Positions 36,521-43,812 are shown, numbered from the stretch's first letter. The stretch: 64,000 bases of DNA from Pedobacter sp. FW305-3-2-15-E-R2A2 (GCF_038446955.1 NZ_CP151803.1:4898001-4962000), one strand, 5' to 3'. Program-made: numbers and translations. The notes: generated from the sequence alone by a model not told the origin.

Positions 36521-37321
36521 TTGAAGGCAAGAGACTATAGAATCCCTATCATTTATATCGTATTAGGTGTTTTATGGATCACACTTAGCGATAGCTTCTT
36601 AAAAACTATGGAGTCTTATTTTACTCCTGAAATAGCAAGATATACCGCTTCCCTAAAAGGCATCTTTTATGTGATTGCTACAGGCTTCTTATTGTACTTC
36701 CTTTTAAAAAGGGAGAAAAAAAAACTGGCGGAGGGCAATAACAAACGAATGACAGAAATCATCGACAAGATGAACAACCTGGTTATTGTTTCAGATATTG
36801 AAGGGAACATTACCTGGGTAAACCATGCATTTGTAAAGGTAACCGGTTATACCATGCAGGAGGCTTTAGGAAAAACACATGGCGCCTTATTATATGGCCC
36901 TAAAACAGATCTGGAAGTCGTAAAGACACTGAGTAAAGCGATCAAAAACAAAGAGTTCTTTAGCGGGGAACTTGTCAACTATGCAAAAGGCGGTAAAGAA
37001 TACTGGTCGCAGTTTAATCTTTCTCCCATGTTTAATGCAAAAGGTGGCCTGGAAGGTTATATGTCTATAGAAAACAACATCGACGACAGCAAACATAAAG
37101 AAGATCTTATTGTACAGCAACACCAGAAATTAAAGGCTGTTTCCTGGCTAAATTCACATGAAATCCGGAAACCTGTTGCCTCAATTATGGCGCTCACAGA
37201 ATTGATTTTAGAGGAAACCGGTCAGGAAGAGCAAAAAGAACTGGTCAAATACCTACATCAAAGCACTATGGATCTGGATCTTATCATTCATCAGATCAAT
37301 GAAGAGGCAGCAGTAAAATAA
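36521..37321 (+). CDS. Membrane PAS-domain protein with histidine-kinase DHp segment but no ATPase domain
   Basis: This 266-residue protein has two membrane helices (about 8-24 and 45-63), a PAS domain (~75-190, VIVSDIEGNITWVNHAFVKV and GYMSIENNID) and a HisKA-type helix pair with SHEIRKP (His213). It stops there, so the HATPase catalytic domain is missing. It may be a natural short partner of another kinase or a truncated one. The start is TTG 36521, because the only upstream ATG (36505) is out of frame and hits a stop after 11 codons. A small frameshift near 36515 would join them, so the N-terminus is uncertain. Confidence 0.72.
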   Translation: MKARDYRIPIIYIVLGVLWITLSDSFLKTMESYFTPEIARYTASLKGIFYVIATGFLLYFLLKREKKKLAEGNNKRMTEIIDKMNNLVIVSDIEGNITWVNHAFVKVTGYTMQEALGKTHGALLYGPKTDLEVVKTLSKAIKNKEFFSGELVNYAKGGKEYWSQFNLSPMFNAKGGLEGYMSIENNIDDSKHKEDLIVQQHQKLKAVSWLNSHEIRKPVASIMALTELILEETGQEEQKELVKYLHQSTMDLDLIIHQINEEAAVK

Positions 37322-37366
37322 ATTATGTACCTTTGAGCTCAACATCAAATAAACAATTTCCTTAAA

Positions 37367-37849
37367 ATGATCCGGCAGTTTACACCATCCGATCTTAACC
37401 CGATGAGGGAGATCTATAATCACTATGCGGAAAACACGCTCCTCACTTTCGACGAAGCGGCATTGACGGCAACCGAATTTTCGGATAAACTTAGTCCGGT
37501 TCTTTCTAAATTCCCTTGCATGGTGTATGAAAAAGAAGGAAAGCTGCTGGGCTTTGCCTATGCAACAGAATGGAAAGAAAACCCCGCCTATCGTTTTACA
37601 GTGAGCAGCTCCATCTATCTTCATCCTGAAGCCCTGGATAAAGGCACAGGAACCGCTTTATACCGTAAGCTGATCGATGAACTCCGGGAAATGAAAATGC
37701 ACTCTATCGTGGCAGGAATTTTAATGCCAAACGAAAAGAGTACAAGGATGCATGAAAGACTGGGATTCAGTAAAGTTGCCCACCTGAGCCAGATTGGATA
37801 CAAATTCAACAAGTGGATCGATGTCAGTTACTGGCAGATGACCTTGTAA
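37367..37849 (+). CDS. GNAT-family N-acetyltransferase (phosphinothricin-acetyltransferase-like)
   Basis: This 160-residue cytoplasmic protein has the GNAT layout: IRQFTPSDLNPMREIYNHYA at the N-terminus, the acetyl-CoA loop in HPEALDKGTGTALYRKLIDE and NEKSTRMHERLGFSKVA near the end. These match the small acetyltransferases related to phosphinothricin and methionine-sulfone acetyltransferases. The substrate cannot be told from the sequence. Its 3' end overlaps the convergent HxlR gene by 22 nt. Confidence 0.85.
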   Translation: MIRQFTPSDLNPMREIYNHYAENTLLTFDEAALTATEFSDKLSPVLSKFPCMVYEKEGKLLGFAYATEWKENPAYRFTVSSSIYLHPEALDKGTGTALYRKLIDELREMKMHSIVAGILMPNEKSTRMHERLGFSKVAHLSQIGYKFNKWIDVSYWQMTL

Positions 37850-38172
37850 TTCCCCATCCGCTTATCACCCCATTCCCGCAGATGATCTATAAACGGAATC
37901 AGTTCCTTTGCCGATTCCGTTAATGTATATTCGACCTTTGGTGGTACTTCGCTGTACACCTTCCGGATCAGCAGGCCGTCCTCTTCCAGTTCGCGCAGGG
38001 TTTGCGTCAGCATCTTCGGTGTAATCCCCACAATGCGTCTCTTTAGCTCCCCGTAACGAAGAACAGTAAACGTATGGATATACCAGATGATCCTGCCTTT
38101 ATACTTCCCGCCGATCCTCTGAAAAGCATAATCTACGGGACAAACCGGATCTGAATTGAGCTTTTTTGTCAT
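37828..38172 (-). CDS. HxlR-family winged-helix transcriptional regulator
   Basis: This 114-residue protein shows the HxlR pattern: CPVDYAFQRIGGKYKGRIIW, RYGELKRRIVGITPKMLTQT, LRELEEDGLLIRKVY and VEYTLTESAKEL. These regulators often sense electrophiles or redox stress and control a divergent oxidoreductase gene. Exactly that layout exists here, with a quinone-oxidoreductase-like gene starting 124 nt away on the other strand. It has a single cysteine near the N-terminus (Cys11) that could be a sensor, as in HypR/YodB-type proteins; this is inference. Confidence 0.88.
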   Translation of the reverse strand: MTKKLNSDPVCPVDYAFQRIGGKYKGRIIWYIHTFTVLRYGELKRRIVGITPKMLTQTLRELEEDGLLIRKVYSEVPPKVEYTLTESAKELIPFIDHLREWGDKRMGNYKVICQ

Positions 38173-38221
38173 TTTAGTTATTTTTATACCTGATAATCAG
38201 CATTAGTATGTTTTTAGTCTG

Positions 38222-38274
38222 TAGGATACCAAAAGGTGCATACTTGACACAAAGATATTACTATCCTAGCTTTG
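38222..38274 (+). promoter_or_regulatory. Promoter of the oxidoreductase gene with flanking inverted repeat (HxlR operator candidate)
   Basis: TTG at 38244-38246 and TAGCTTTG at 38267-38274 form a good Bacteroidota promoter with a 20-nt spacer. TAGGATA (38222-38228) and TATCCTA (38262-38268) are perfect 7-bp inverted copies that bracket the -33 region, and the second overlaps the -7 element. This is a good candidate operator for the divergent HxlR regulator. Confidence 0.6.
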
Positions 38275-38296
38275 AAGAAATTAAAGATCAAAAAGG

Positions 38297-39292
38297 ATGA
38301 AAACACTGATTGTAAATGAAAAATATGGAATTGATCACCTGAATATCACCGCCGCTCAGGTGCCGGAACCAGCAGCAAATGAAGTGCTGGTTAAAGTGAC
38401 TGCCATTTCCCTGAATTATCTTGACCTCATGGTGATCAAAGGAGATTTCGGCCACCAACTCCCTCATATCCCCGGCTCTGATGCTGCTGGCACGGTAATA
38501 CGCATCGGCTCTGCAGTCAGCAGCTTTCTCCCGGGAGATACCGTTTCTACCCATTTTACCCCAGGATGGCAATCCGGGAATTTAACGCCTGAAGGCCTGG
38601 AAAACCGGCTGGGAATTGGCACTTCAGGCGTCTTTGCCACTTATATCTGCCTGCCGGAAACAGCGCTGGTGAAAAGCCCGGTTAACTTAACTGCTCAGGA
38701 AGCCGCAACCCTCCCTATCGCTGCCTTAACAGCATGGGAAGCCCTTCACCAGGCCGGCGGACTTCAACGAGGTGAAACCGTTCTGCTTCAGGGAACCGGT
38801 GGTGTCTCCATATTTGCCCTGCAGTTTGCGAAACTCGCTGGTGCCAGGGTCATCATCACTTCCAGTTCAGAGGAGAAACTCGAGCGGGCAAAATCAATGG
38901 GTGCCGACCATGTTTTCAATTATAAAACACAGCCAGACTGGCCGGAAAAGGTAAAAGCACTCGGAGGGGTAGATCTTGTGCTGGAAGTGGTTGGAACCGG
39001 ATTTAAAGATGCGATACAAGCCTGTAGGTTTGGTGGACGCATCATCATCATCGGTTTTTTAAATGGCGCAGAAACCAGTCTGAGCATCTTTGACTTTTTA
39101 CAGAAAAAACTCACGGTCAAAGGCGTTTTGGTCGGATCGAAAAGCACCTTCTCTCAAATGAACCAGACGATTGAAAAAGCAAACCTTCGTCCGGTAATAG
39201 ATCAGGTATTTCCTTTTTCGGAAGCCCGGCAAGCCTTTGAATACCTTGCTGCCGGAAAACATTTTGGAAAGATCGTCCTCGACCTGAATTAA
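38297..39292 (+). CDS. Quinone-oxidoreductase-like medium-chain dehydrogenase (MDR)
   Basis: This 331-residue protein is a zinc-free medium-chain reductase. It has a GroES-like N-terminus (SLNYLDLMVIKGDFG, HIPGSDAAGTV), the Rossmann motif LLQGTGGVSIFALQFAK, and the nucleotide region SSEEKLERAKSMGADHV. The structural and catalytic zinc ligands of true alcohol dehydrogenases are not seen. It probably reduces quinones or enones with NADPH. The divergent HxlR gene and the shared intergenic inverted repeat suggest induction by electrophilic stress. A 12-bp terminator hairpin follows 8 nt after the stop. Confidence 0.87.
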   Translation: MKTLIVNEKYGIDHLNITAAQVPEPAANEVLVKVTAISLNYLDLMVIKGDFGHQLPHIPGSDAAGTVIRIGSAVSSFLPGDTVSTHFTPGWQSGNLTPEGLENRLGIGTSGVFATYICLPETALVKSPVNLTAQEAATLPIAALTAWEALHQAGGLQRGETVLLQGTGGVSIFALQFAKLAGARVIITSSSEEKLERAKSMGADHVFNYKTQPDWPEKVKALGGVDLVLEVVGTGFKDAIQACRFGGRIIIIGFLNGAETSLSIFDFLQKKLTVKGVLVGSKSTFSQMNQTIEKANLRPVIDQVFPFSEARQAFEYLAAGKHFGKIVLDLN

Positions 39293-39300
39293 ACACATCA

Positions 39301-39341
39301 AGCATTAAATAAGGTAGCAAAAGACCGCTTTATTTAATGCT
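39301..39341 (+). terminator. Terminator of the oxidoreductase gene
   Basis: AGCATTAAATAA (39301-39312) and TTATTTAATGCT (39330-39341) form a perfect 12-bp stem with a 17-nt loop, 8 nt after the stop codon. The first GACAATTGTC palindrome starts only 7 nt downstream. Confidence 0.65.
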
Positions 39342-39348
39342 TTATCTG

Positions 39349-39442
39349 GACAATTGTCCGTAAAAGATGTGACAATTGTCTGCAAAATATGTGACAATTG
39401 TCCAAATCAATGCCCCCCTTCCACACGTAACTTAGTATTCAT
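39349..39442 (+). promoter_or_regulatory. Three-site GACAATTGTC array plus conserved element upstream of the MauE gene
   Basis: Perfect palindrome GACAATTGTC starts at 39349, 39371 and 39393, spaced exactly 22 nt. The 12-nt linkers both carry AAAA at positions 4-7 and end in GT, so palindromes and A-tracts are phased every two helical turns. The element TAACTTAGTATTCAT starts at 39428, 35 nt after the third palindrome start, and resembles a -7 box (TAACTTAG against TAnnTTTG). The same layout recurs at 40226-40318. Confidence 0.8.
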
Positions 39443-39458
39443 ACGAAAACTGAATACG

Positions 39459-39881
39459 ATGATGAACATTATTCCTTTTTTTATTCTTGTCATTACTGCG
39501 ATTCTGATTCTCTTATGGGCATATTCGGCCATTTCTAAATTCCGGGATCTACCAAGGTTCAGACGGGGATTAAGAAGTCAGGCTTTTCCCAAATGGATTG
39601 GAAAAATAGTATTCTGGACACTGCCGGTTACAGAGTTAGCGCTGATCGTACTTTTGTGGTTGCCGGATACCCGTTTATTGGGCATGTATCTTTCGGCCCT
39701 GCTGATGCTTACGTTTACGATCTACATTGGCGGTGCCGTATATGGCTTCTACGATCGCTATCCTTGTCCCTGCGGGGGCATCTTCAGAGGAATGAAGTGG
39801 AACACCCATTTCAAAGTAAACTTCATCCTGACCTGTATCTCAGTTGCAGGTATACTCTTAATGGAATTTGGGACCAACTAA
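39459..39881 (+). CDS. MauE/DoxX-family redox-associated membrane protein
   Basis: The 140-residue protein (from ATG 39459; a longer frame begins within the palindrome array) has four membrane helices and the cysteine motif RYPCPCGGIFRG between helices 3 and 4. MauE-type proteins are linked to disulfide formation or electron transfer in the membrane. Here it is followed after 5 nt by a small Cys-containing protein gene, so the two form an operon under the GACAATTGTC array. A role in thiol chemistry of the neighbouring small proteins or the envelope is plausible but unproven. Confidence 0.8.
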   Translation: MMNIIPFFILVITAILILLWAYSAISKFRDLPRFRRGLRSQAFPKWIGKIVFWTLPVTELALIVLLWLPDTRLLGMYLSALLMLTFTIYIGGAVYGFYDRYPCPCGGIFRGMKWNTHFKVNFILTCISVAGILLMEFGTN

Positions 39882-39886
39882 ATCAA

Positions 39887-40186
39887 ATGACTATGCTATC
39901 CTGGTACATCTTAAGCCTGGGCAATGACCCTACTACGAAATACAACTATGAAAAAGTTTATGCCCAACCTACCTGTTGTGGAACAGAAGCCATCTGTGCC
40001 ATCCGGGCTTTTGACGATGGCCATAACCATCCCCTGATTTCCGAACAGCTAAAATTTGAAATGATTTCTGCCTTATGGAACAACAGGGAAACCCCCAATG
40101 TCCGGTTACACTATTCCGGTCGTGAACAGGAGTCGGTTAACATCGTATGTCATAACTATCTGTTTAACAAAACAGTTACCGCTTAA
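39887..40186 (+). CDS. Small conserved-type protein with PTCCGTEAICAI motif, function unknown
   Basis: This 99-residue protein starts at ATG 39887 (or 39893), 5 nt after the MauE gene. It has no signal peptide. The N-terminal half reads SWYILSLGNDPTTKYNYEKV and then PTCCGTEAICAIRAFDDG. The protein at 40505-40717 has the same order of features (WY...G.D...Y...PGCSGSRTICAI), so they are paralogs. I do not know a function. Its coupling to MauE and the array suggests a shared regulon. Another frame of the MauE gene runs into it, but the ATG after the MauE stop is the natural start. Confidence 0.7.
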   Translation: MTMLSWYILSLGNDPTTKYNYEKVYAQPTCCGTEAICAIRAFDDGHNHPLISEQLKFEMISALWNNRETPNVRLHYSGREQESVNIVCHNYLFNKTVTA

Positions 40187-40225
40187 TTTCCGTCACATCT
40201 TTCCTATTGGTTTTTTAACGATTTG

Positions 40226-40318
40226 GACAATTGTCGGGAAAAATTGTGACAATTGTCCAGAAAAAAAGTGACAATTGTCCGGCAATAGGCTGCATTTCCT
40301 AATTAACTTGGTATTTAT
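40226..40318 (+). promoter_or_regulatory. Second three-site GACAATTGTC array plus conserved element
   Basis: GACAATTGTC starts at 40226, 40248 and 40270, again exactly 22 nt apart, with A-rich 12-nt linkers ending in GT. TAACTTGGTATTTAT starts at 40304, 34 nt after the third palindrome start, and matches the element after array 1 at 13 of 15 positions. This should be a second promoter under the same regulator, driving the 40327-40717 stretch. Confidence 0.8.
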
Positions 40319-40326
40319 TAAGGGAG

Positions 40327-40470
40327 ATGCCGGACACCCACAAAAGCAGGCAAAGGGGAAATGCTGAAAACCCTGAAAAGAGTAAGTATAATTTTAATTT
40401 AAGAACCATACTCACTATTACAAACATTAAAACTTTGGGAACTGACACAGGAGGGGTCCTCCTGTGTTAA
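40327..40470 (+). CDS. Possible 47-residue peptide gene downstream of array 2
   Basis: ATG 40327 opens a 47-codon frame (MPDTHKSRQRGNAE... ending GTDTGGVLLC) that stops at TAA 40468-40470, within 3 nt of a strong hairpin. Its ATG lies 23 nt after the conserved TAACTTGG element, similar to the 31 nt before the MauE ATG, and AGGGAG directly precedes it. It is basic at the N-terminus and ends in GG plus a short hydrophobic tail with Cys. No family is recognised. It may be a real small peptide or an untranslated leader. Confidence 0.33.
   Translation: MPDTHKSRQRGNAENPEKSKYNFNLRTILTITNIKTLGTDTGGVLLC
40445..40467 (+). terminator. Perfect 10-bp hairpin before the second small-protein gene
   Basis: ACACAGGAGG and CCTCCTGTGT form a perfect stem around GGT. 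No T-run follows, and the small gene at 40505 lies 37 nt downstream. It could be a terminator or attenuator, or could sequester the AGGAGG it contains. Confidence 0.5.
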
Positions 40471-40504
40471 TTATAGTGTAAAGGCGATTAAAAAAACAGA
40501 TATT

Positions 40505-40717
40505 ATGCAATGGTATTCATTTATAGGAACGGATTCCTTAAATCCGACTCATTATAAAGTCAGGCATACCGAACCTGGTTGTTCAGGAAGCCGGACCATT
40601 TGTGCCATTTTTACATCGGGAGATATTTATCCTTATATAGACTACGATGTGATCTGCTACATGGTATTAGCACTGAGCAGTCGACGAAGCAATGAGAAGG
40701 TAATCTTAAGAGATTAA
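40505..40717 (+). CDS. Small protein, paralog of the 39887-40186 protein
   Basis: This 70-residue protein reads MQWYSFIGTDSLNPTHYKVR and then TEPGCSGSRTICAIF, followed by a Tyr-rich segment and a helical end (MVLALSSRRSNEKVIL). It shares with the larger paralog the order WY, G.D, Y, P-C-x-G, ICAI and a late M..AL segment. No signal peptide or known domain is seen. It follows array 2 and precedes the Crp/Fnr-like gene, so it is probably part of the same regulon. Function unknown. Confidence 0.62.
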   Translation: MQWYSFIGTDSLNPTHYKVRHTEPGCSGSRTICAIFTSGDIYPYIDYDVICYMVLALSSRRSNEKVILRD

Positions 40718-40760
40718 AAAAATAATTCTTTATGTCACCACTTTCCACAAAACCGATATT

Positions 40761-40768
40761 TAAGTTTG
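40761..40768 (+). promoter_or_regulatory. -7 element of the Crp/Fnr-like gene
   Basis: TAAGTTTG matches TAnnTTTG, 31 nt before the ATG at 40799. No good -33 TTG was found at the usual distance. Confidence 0.4.
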
Positions 40769-40798
40769 AGTATGTAGACTTAAAGAATTGAAATTATT

Positions 40799-41482
40799 AT
40801 GAAAGAACAGGTACCCTACTTCGGCGACATGTTGTACACAAAGACAACATTTCCACATATTGATTTACAAATCGCAGAACAGTTATTGCATAAAACAAAA
40901 ACCCCTATGATACATACTGCACTGAGAAGAAAGATAGGGTCACTATGTCCGGTCACGGACGAAATCTTTCAGACGTTAAACAGGGACTTTAATCCCTTAA
41001 GTTTATCAGTGAATCAAATTCTAATTAGTGCAGAACAAGTTCCGGACCGCATCTTCTTTATTCAAAAAGGCTTGTTGAGGGGATATTATATGGGAGAGAA
41101 AGAAACCATTACCACCTGGTTCGCGGGACCAGATCAGTTTATCATTCCCAATAATTTCTTTTCGCAGGAATCATGTAACGAATACATCCAATCGCTGGAA
41201 GATTGTTCGCTGTTGTCCATTAGCCATCACTCCTGCTTAAAAATGTCACTGGAATCGAATGACATCGCCAAGATCTTCTTCAAATTACTCGAAGAGAAAC
41301 AACTCCTGTCGGATTCCAGAGAGCGAATGCTTCGAATTCCAAATGCGGAAAAACGATATTTGAGTATGGTCAAGCTTATGCCTGTTGTCCACCAGAATGT
41401 AAAGGACGACACCTTGGCTTCCTATATGAATGTCACCCGACGGCATCTGGAGCGCATCAAGATTAAAACCTCCAGAAAATAA
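40799..41482 (+). CDS. Crp/Fnr-family regulator with a short HTH
   Basis: The protein (227 residues from 40799; 191 from ATG 40908) has a cyclic-nucleotide-binding-type beta-barrel (ISAEQVPDRIFFIQKGLLRG then YYMGEKETITTWFAGPDQF) and a C-terminal helix-turn-helix (LASYMNVTRRHLERIK). This is the usual Bacteroidota Crp/Fnr-like type without clear cNMP-binding residues or FeS cysteines. ATG 40908 (MIHTALRRKIG) gives the normal family length, so the upstream ~36 residues may not be translated. It is the nearest regulator gene to the two palindrome arrays and a candidate for binding them. Confidence 0.78.
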   Translation: MKEQVPYFGDMLYTKTTFPHIDLQIAEQLLHKTKTPMIHTALRRKIGSLCPVTDEIFQTLNRDFNPLSLSVNQILISAEQVPDRIFFIQKGLLRGYYMGEKETITTWFAGPDQFIIPNNFFSQESCNEYIQSLEDCSLLSISHHSCLKMSLESNDIAKIFFKLLEEKQLLSDSRERMLRIPNAEKRYLSMVKLMPVVHQNVKDDTLASYMNVTRRHLERIKIKTSRK

Positions 41483-41498
41483 TAATAATAATAATAAT
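41478..41498. repeat. (AAT)7 microsatellite between convergent genes
   Basis: Seven AAT units cover the stop codon of the Crp/Fnr-like gene (41480-41482) and end 2 nt before the TetR stop. It lies after both reading frames, so length changes would barely affect the proteins. Confidence 0.8.
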
Positions 41499-41499
41499 A

Positions 41500-42147
41500 T
41501 TACCCTTTTTTATCAGCGGCATCAAATGCCCATCCGACAAGTTGCTTTAATGCTTTAACAACTTCCCTCCTGTCGGATTCCTTCCTTACATCCAGGTCGC
41601 AGAAATTACTATCACTATTCTTTGAATGCAGTACCAGATAATTGATTCCGGAAATCAACACCGCCTCTATTGCCCTGAAATTCACCGATGAACCCTCAAA
41701 ATGAGGATCTGTCAGCTCAAACAATTCGGATTTAATACTTTCCCGGAACCTGGCGATCTTACTCATCATCTGACTTTTTCCATTGATCTCCCATAGAATG
41801 ATGTTTTGTAACTCAGGACTGTCAGAAAAATATTCCAGGTTCTCAGCCAGCATATTTCCGGCAAGGTTTCTTCCAAAATCATGGCGGTTGGCCTCCACAA
41901 TTTCAGGAAGCTTTTTATAAGATCTTGTCCAGTAATCTTTCTCCAGGATATAAGATTCAATCAATTCCTGAGGTCCGACAAAATATCTGTAAATCAGTTT
42001 TTTGTGAACATCGGCGTACCTTGCTATGTTATTAGGGCCTAACCCATTGTAGCCCTCGTTTTTTAAAATATCTCCAACTGCATCATAAAGTTTACGTTTA
42101 GTCCTGCGACTATCTCTCAACTTTTCGGTTTCCTTATAATTATTCAT
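41500..42147 (-). CDS. TetR/AcrR-family transcriptional regulator
   Basis: This 215-residue protein has a TetR helix-turn-helix at the N-terminus (RTKRKLYDAVGDILKNEGYN, GLGPNNIARYADVHKKLIYR, YF) and a helical ligand domain. The usual T in the recognition helix is replaced by H-K (DVHKKLIYRYF). It converges on the Crp/Fnr-like gene. Upstream, AGGTTAAAACCT (42212-42223) is a near-palindrome that may be an operator. No divergent target gene is adjacent, so the ligand and regulon are unknown. Confidence 0.85.
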   Translation of the reverse strand: MNNYKETEKLRDSRRTKRKLYDAVGDILKNEGYNGLGPNNIARYADVHKKLIYRYFVGPQELIESYILEKDYWTRSYKKLPEIVEANRHDFGRNLAGNMLAENLEYFSDSPELQNIILWEINGKSQMMSKIARFRESIKSELFELTDPHFEGSSVNFRAIEAVLISGINYLVLHSKNSDSNFCDLDVRKESDRREVVKALKQLVGWAFDAADKKG

Positions 42148-42579
42148 TGAAACAACGTATTAGGTTTTCATTTAACGGACAATTTAATGGCTAACTTTCT
42201 ATTCCATTGTTAGGTTAAAACCTGAACTGTCATTGAAATCCTTAAAGACGGCGTTTAGCATATTATTTTTCATGGCAAGAGGTTAATGATTGAGGGTTAA
42301 TAAGATGACCTTCCACATTTCGTAACAACAACCATTCTTTAATGCTGGCGTTAAGTCATAACTGGAATTCCCGTAAAATTAAATCGTAATTTATTAATCC
42401 ATTAAAACTTTTGGTTTTAAGTTATAGCCTAAACGTTTAATATAAATTATAAAGAGAAATATATTCAGGCAATTAACCCTTCAGATATGCAATTAAAGAT
42501 TTTAACCTTTAAGCATAACGGGCCCTTAATCCTCATGGTGAGCAGAAGAACAAATCCAGTAAATGAAATAATTGACCGA
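42148..42579. other. Intergenic region without a supported gene
   Basis: This 432-nt AT-rich stretch lies between the 5' end of the TetR gene and the 3' end of the XRE gene. It holds the near-palindrome AGGTTAAAACCT at 42212-42223 and only very short reading frames (24 codons or less). I see no RNA gene or terminator in it. Confidence 0.6.
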
Positions 42580-42858
42580 TTAACCGAATAAACCGTTAAA
42601 GAATGTGCGGCTTTTTGTAACCAATCTCCCAAGGCCCGAAAGGTTCACTACACTGCTCGACCTTACATCAGGAAGTAATTGATAAACAGAAACTTCTAAG
42701 ATTTCTGCGATTTCATAAATCCTCCGAACGCTCAATTCCGTCTCCTCCCTTTCTAATTTAGAATAGGCATTTTGGGAAATATTAAGCCTCGACGCCATAT
42801 ATTCCTGACTGTAACCTTTTATCACTCTCTGTATCCTTATCGCGTTACCAAACTGCAT
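42580..42858 (-). CDS. XRE-family helix-turn-helix protein
   Basis: This 92-residue protein begins MQFGNAIRIQRVIKGYSQEY and has a full XRE HTH (YMASRLNISQNAYSKLERE, then LSVRRIYEIAEILEVSVYQLL). I start at ATG 42858; the longer frame to 42939 adds a hydrophobic stretch unlike this family. The C-terminal ~25 residues are unrelated to the HTH. It stands alone with no toxin, phage or methylase gene nearby. Targets are unknown. Confidence 0.8.
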   Translation of the reverse strand: MQFGNAIRIQRVIKGYSQEYMASRLNISQNAYSKLEREETELSVRRIYEIAEILEVSVYQLLPDVRSSSVVNLSGLGRLVTKSRTFFNGLFG

Positions 42859-43069
42859 ATTTATTTCAATCTTCACGAATATAACAAGAATTACGCTAAT
42901 CATATCAGACCAGATATAAAAAAAACTGCCTACCCTCAAATCTTCAGTTTATTTAAACAAAATAATTACTGTTAATTTTATAAAATGTAAAATAAATAAT
43001 GAAGTAAATATATTCCAACTGGAAAATTATCGCCTAATGATACCCATAAACAGGGATAACCCTTTAGCC

Positions 43070-43705
43070 TTAAAATACCCTGATAATTTTAAGGAGGTCA
43101 GGGTAAAATAAGAGGGTAATGGTGATGCCGGAGAACACTCCGAATAAATGGGCATACTGATCAATATGGTCTTTTTTCCCGAACCTGATCTCATACATTA
43201 AACCCAGAACGAAGACGATGATAAAATGAACATTCAGGACCTCTCCCAGGTAAGGAAGGTTAATGTAGCTCTCATTGGCATTTACGATACAGAAGCTCCC
43301 TAAAATGGCCAATGCTCCTGTTGAGGCGCCTGCACTACGGAAGAAAAAATCTTTCCGGTGAACCAGGACTGATCCCAGGTTACCGATCAGTGTACCAAAG
43401 AAATAGAGGGCTAAAAAGTTAACAGGACCAAAGGCACCCATACGGCTAAATTCGCGCTCTACCATTGCGCCAAGAATGTAAACAATGGCCAGGTTAAATG
43501 TCAAATGAAACCAGTTGTTATGAACCAGGGCAGCGGTAACCAGCGTATAAAATTTCCGCCCCCTCGCGATGCTGTAAGGATGCAGAATGAAAGAGAAATA
43601 GACCCTTTGGTGATAGAAGGCATAGATACTAACCAATGCAGTAAACACGAGGATAAGGATGATTCCCGGTGCTGGACAGAGCGAAGCGCTAAGGTCTGAT
43701 AACAT
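43070..43705 (-). CDS. Rhomboid-family intramembrane serine protease
   Basis: This 211-residue membrane protein has about six helices. Rhomboid marks are HNNWFHLTFNL (62-72), the catalytic serine in SAGASTGALA (Ser128 in the GAST motif) and the catalytic His186 in DQYAHLFGV. Catalytic residues are thus complete. It should cleave single-pass membrane proteins within the membrane; the substrate is unknown. The short frame after the first helix suits the bacterial GlpG-like type with six helices. It is transcribed away from the ABC gene at 43813. Confidence 0.87.
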   Translation of the reverse strand: MLSDLSASLCPAPGIILILVFTALVSIYAFYHQRVYFSFILHPYSIARGRKFYTLVTAALVHNNWFHLTFNLAIVYILGAMVEREFSRMGAFGPVNFLALYFFGTLIGNLGSVLVHRKDFFFRSAGASTGALAILGSFCIVNANESYINLPYLGEVLNVHFIIVFVLGLMYEIRFGKKDHIDQYAHLFGVFSGITITLLFYPDLLKIIRVF

Positions 43706-43812
43706 AGGACAATAATGACAAAAAAATAACTTCTAATTTAAAACCTATAGCTCTAAATTAAAACAATGTGGTTTAGTGTTTTGATCGTGATTGATAGAAT
43801 TTTGTAAGAATC

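Noticed and set aside
39349..40279. Regular 22-nt repeats as a CRISPR array
   Set aside because: The repeats are 10-bp perfect palindromes with similar A-rich linkers rather than long repeats with unique spacers, and no cas genes are present.
41478..41498. (AAT)7 tract as a phase-variation switch
   Set aside because: It lies after the coding parts of both convergent genes and is not in a promoter spacer, so length changes would not switch expression.
42199..42273. 24-residue minus-strand frame (MKNNMLNAVFKDFNDSSGFN...)
   Set aside because: It looks peptide-like but lacks a ribosome binding site, promoter or conserved partner; too short to support on its own.
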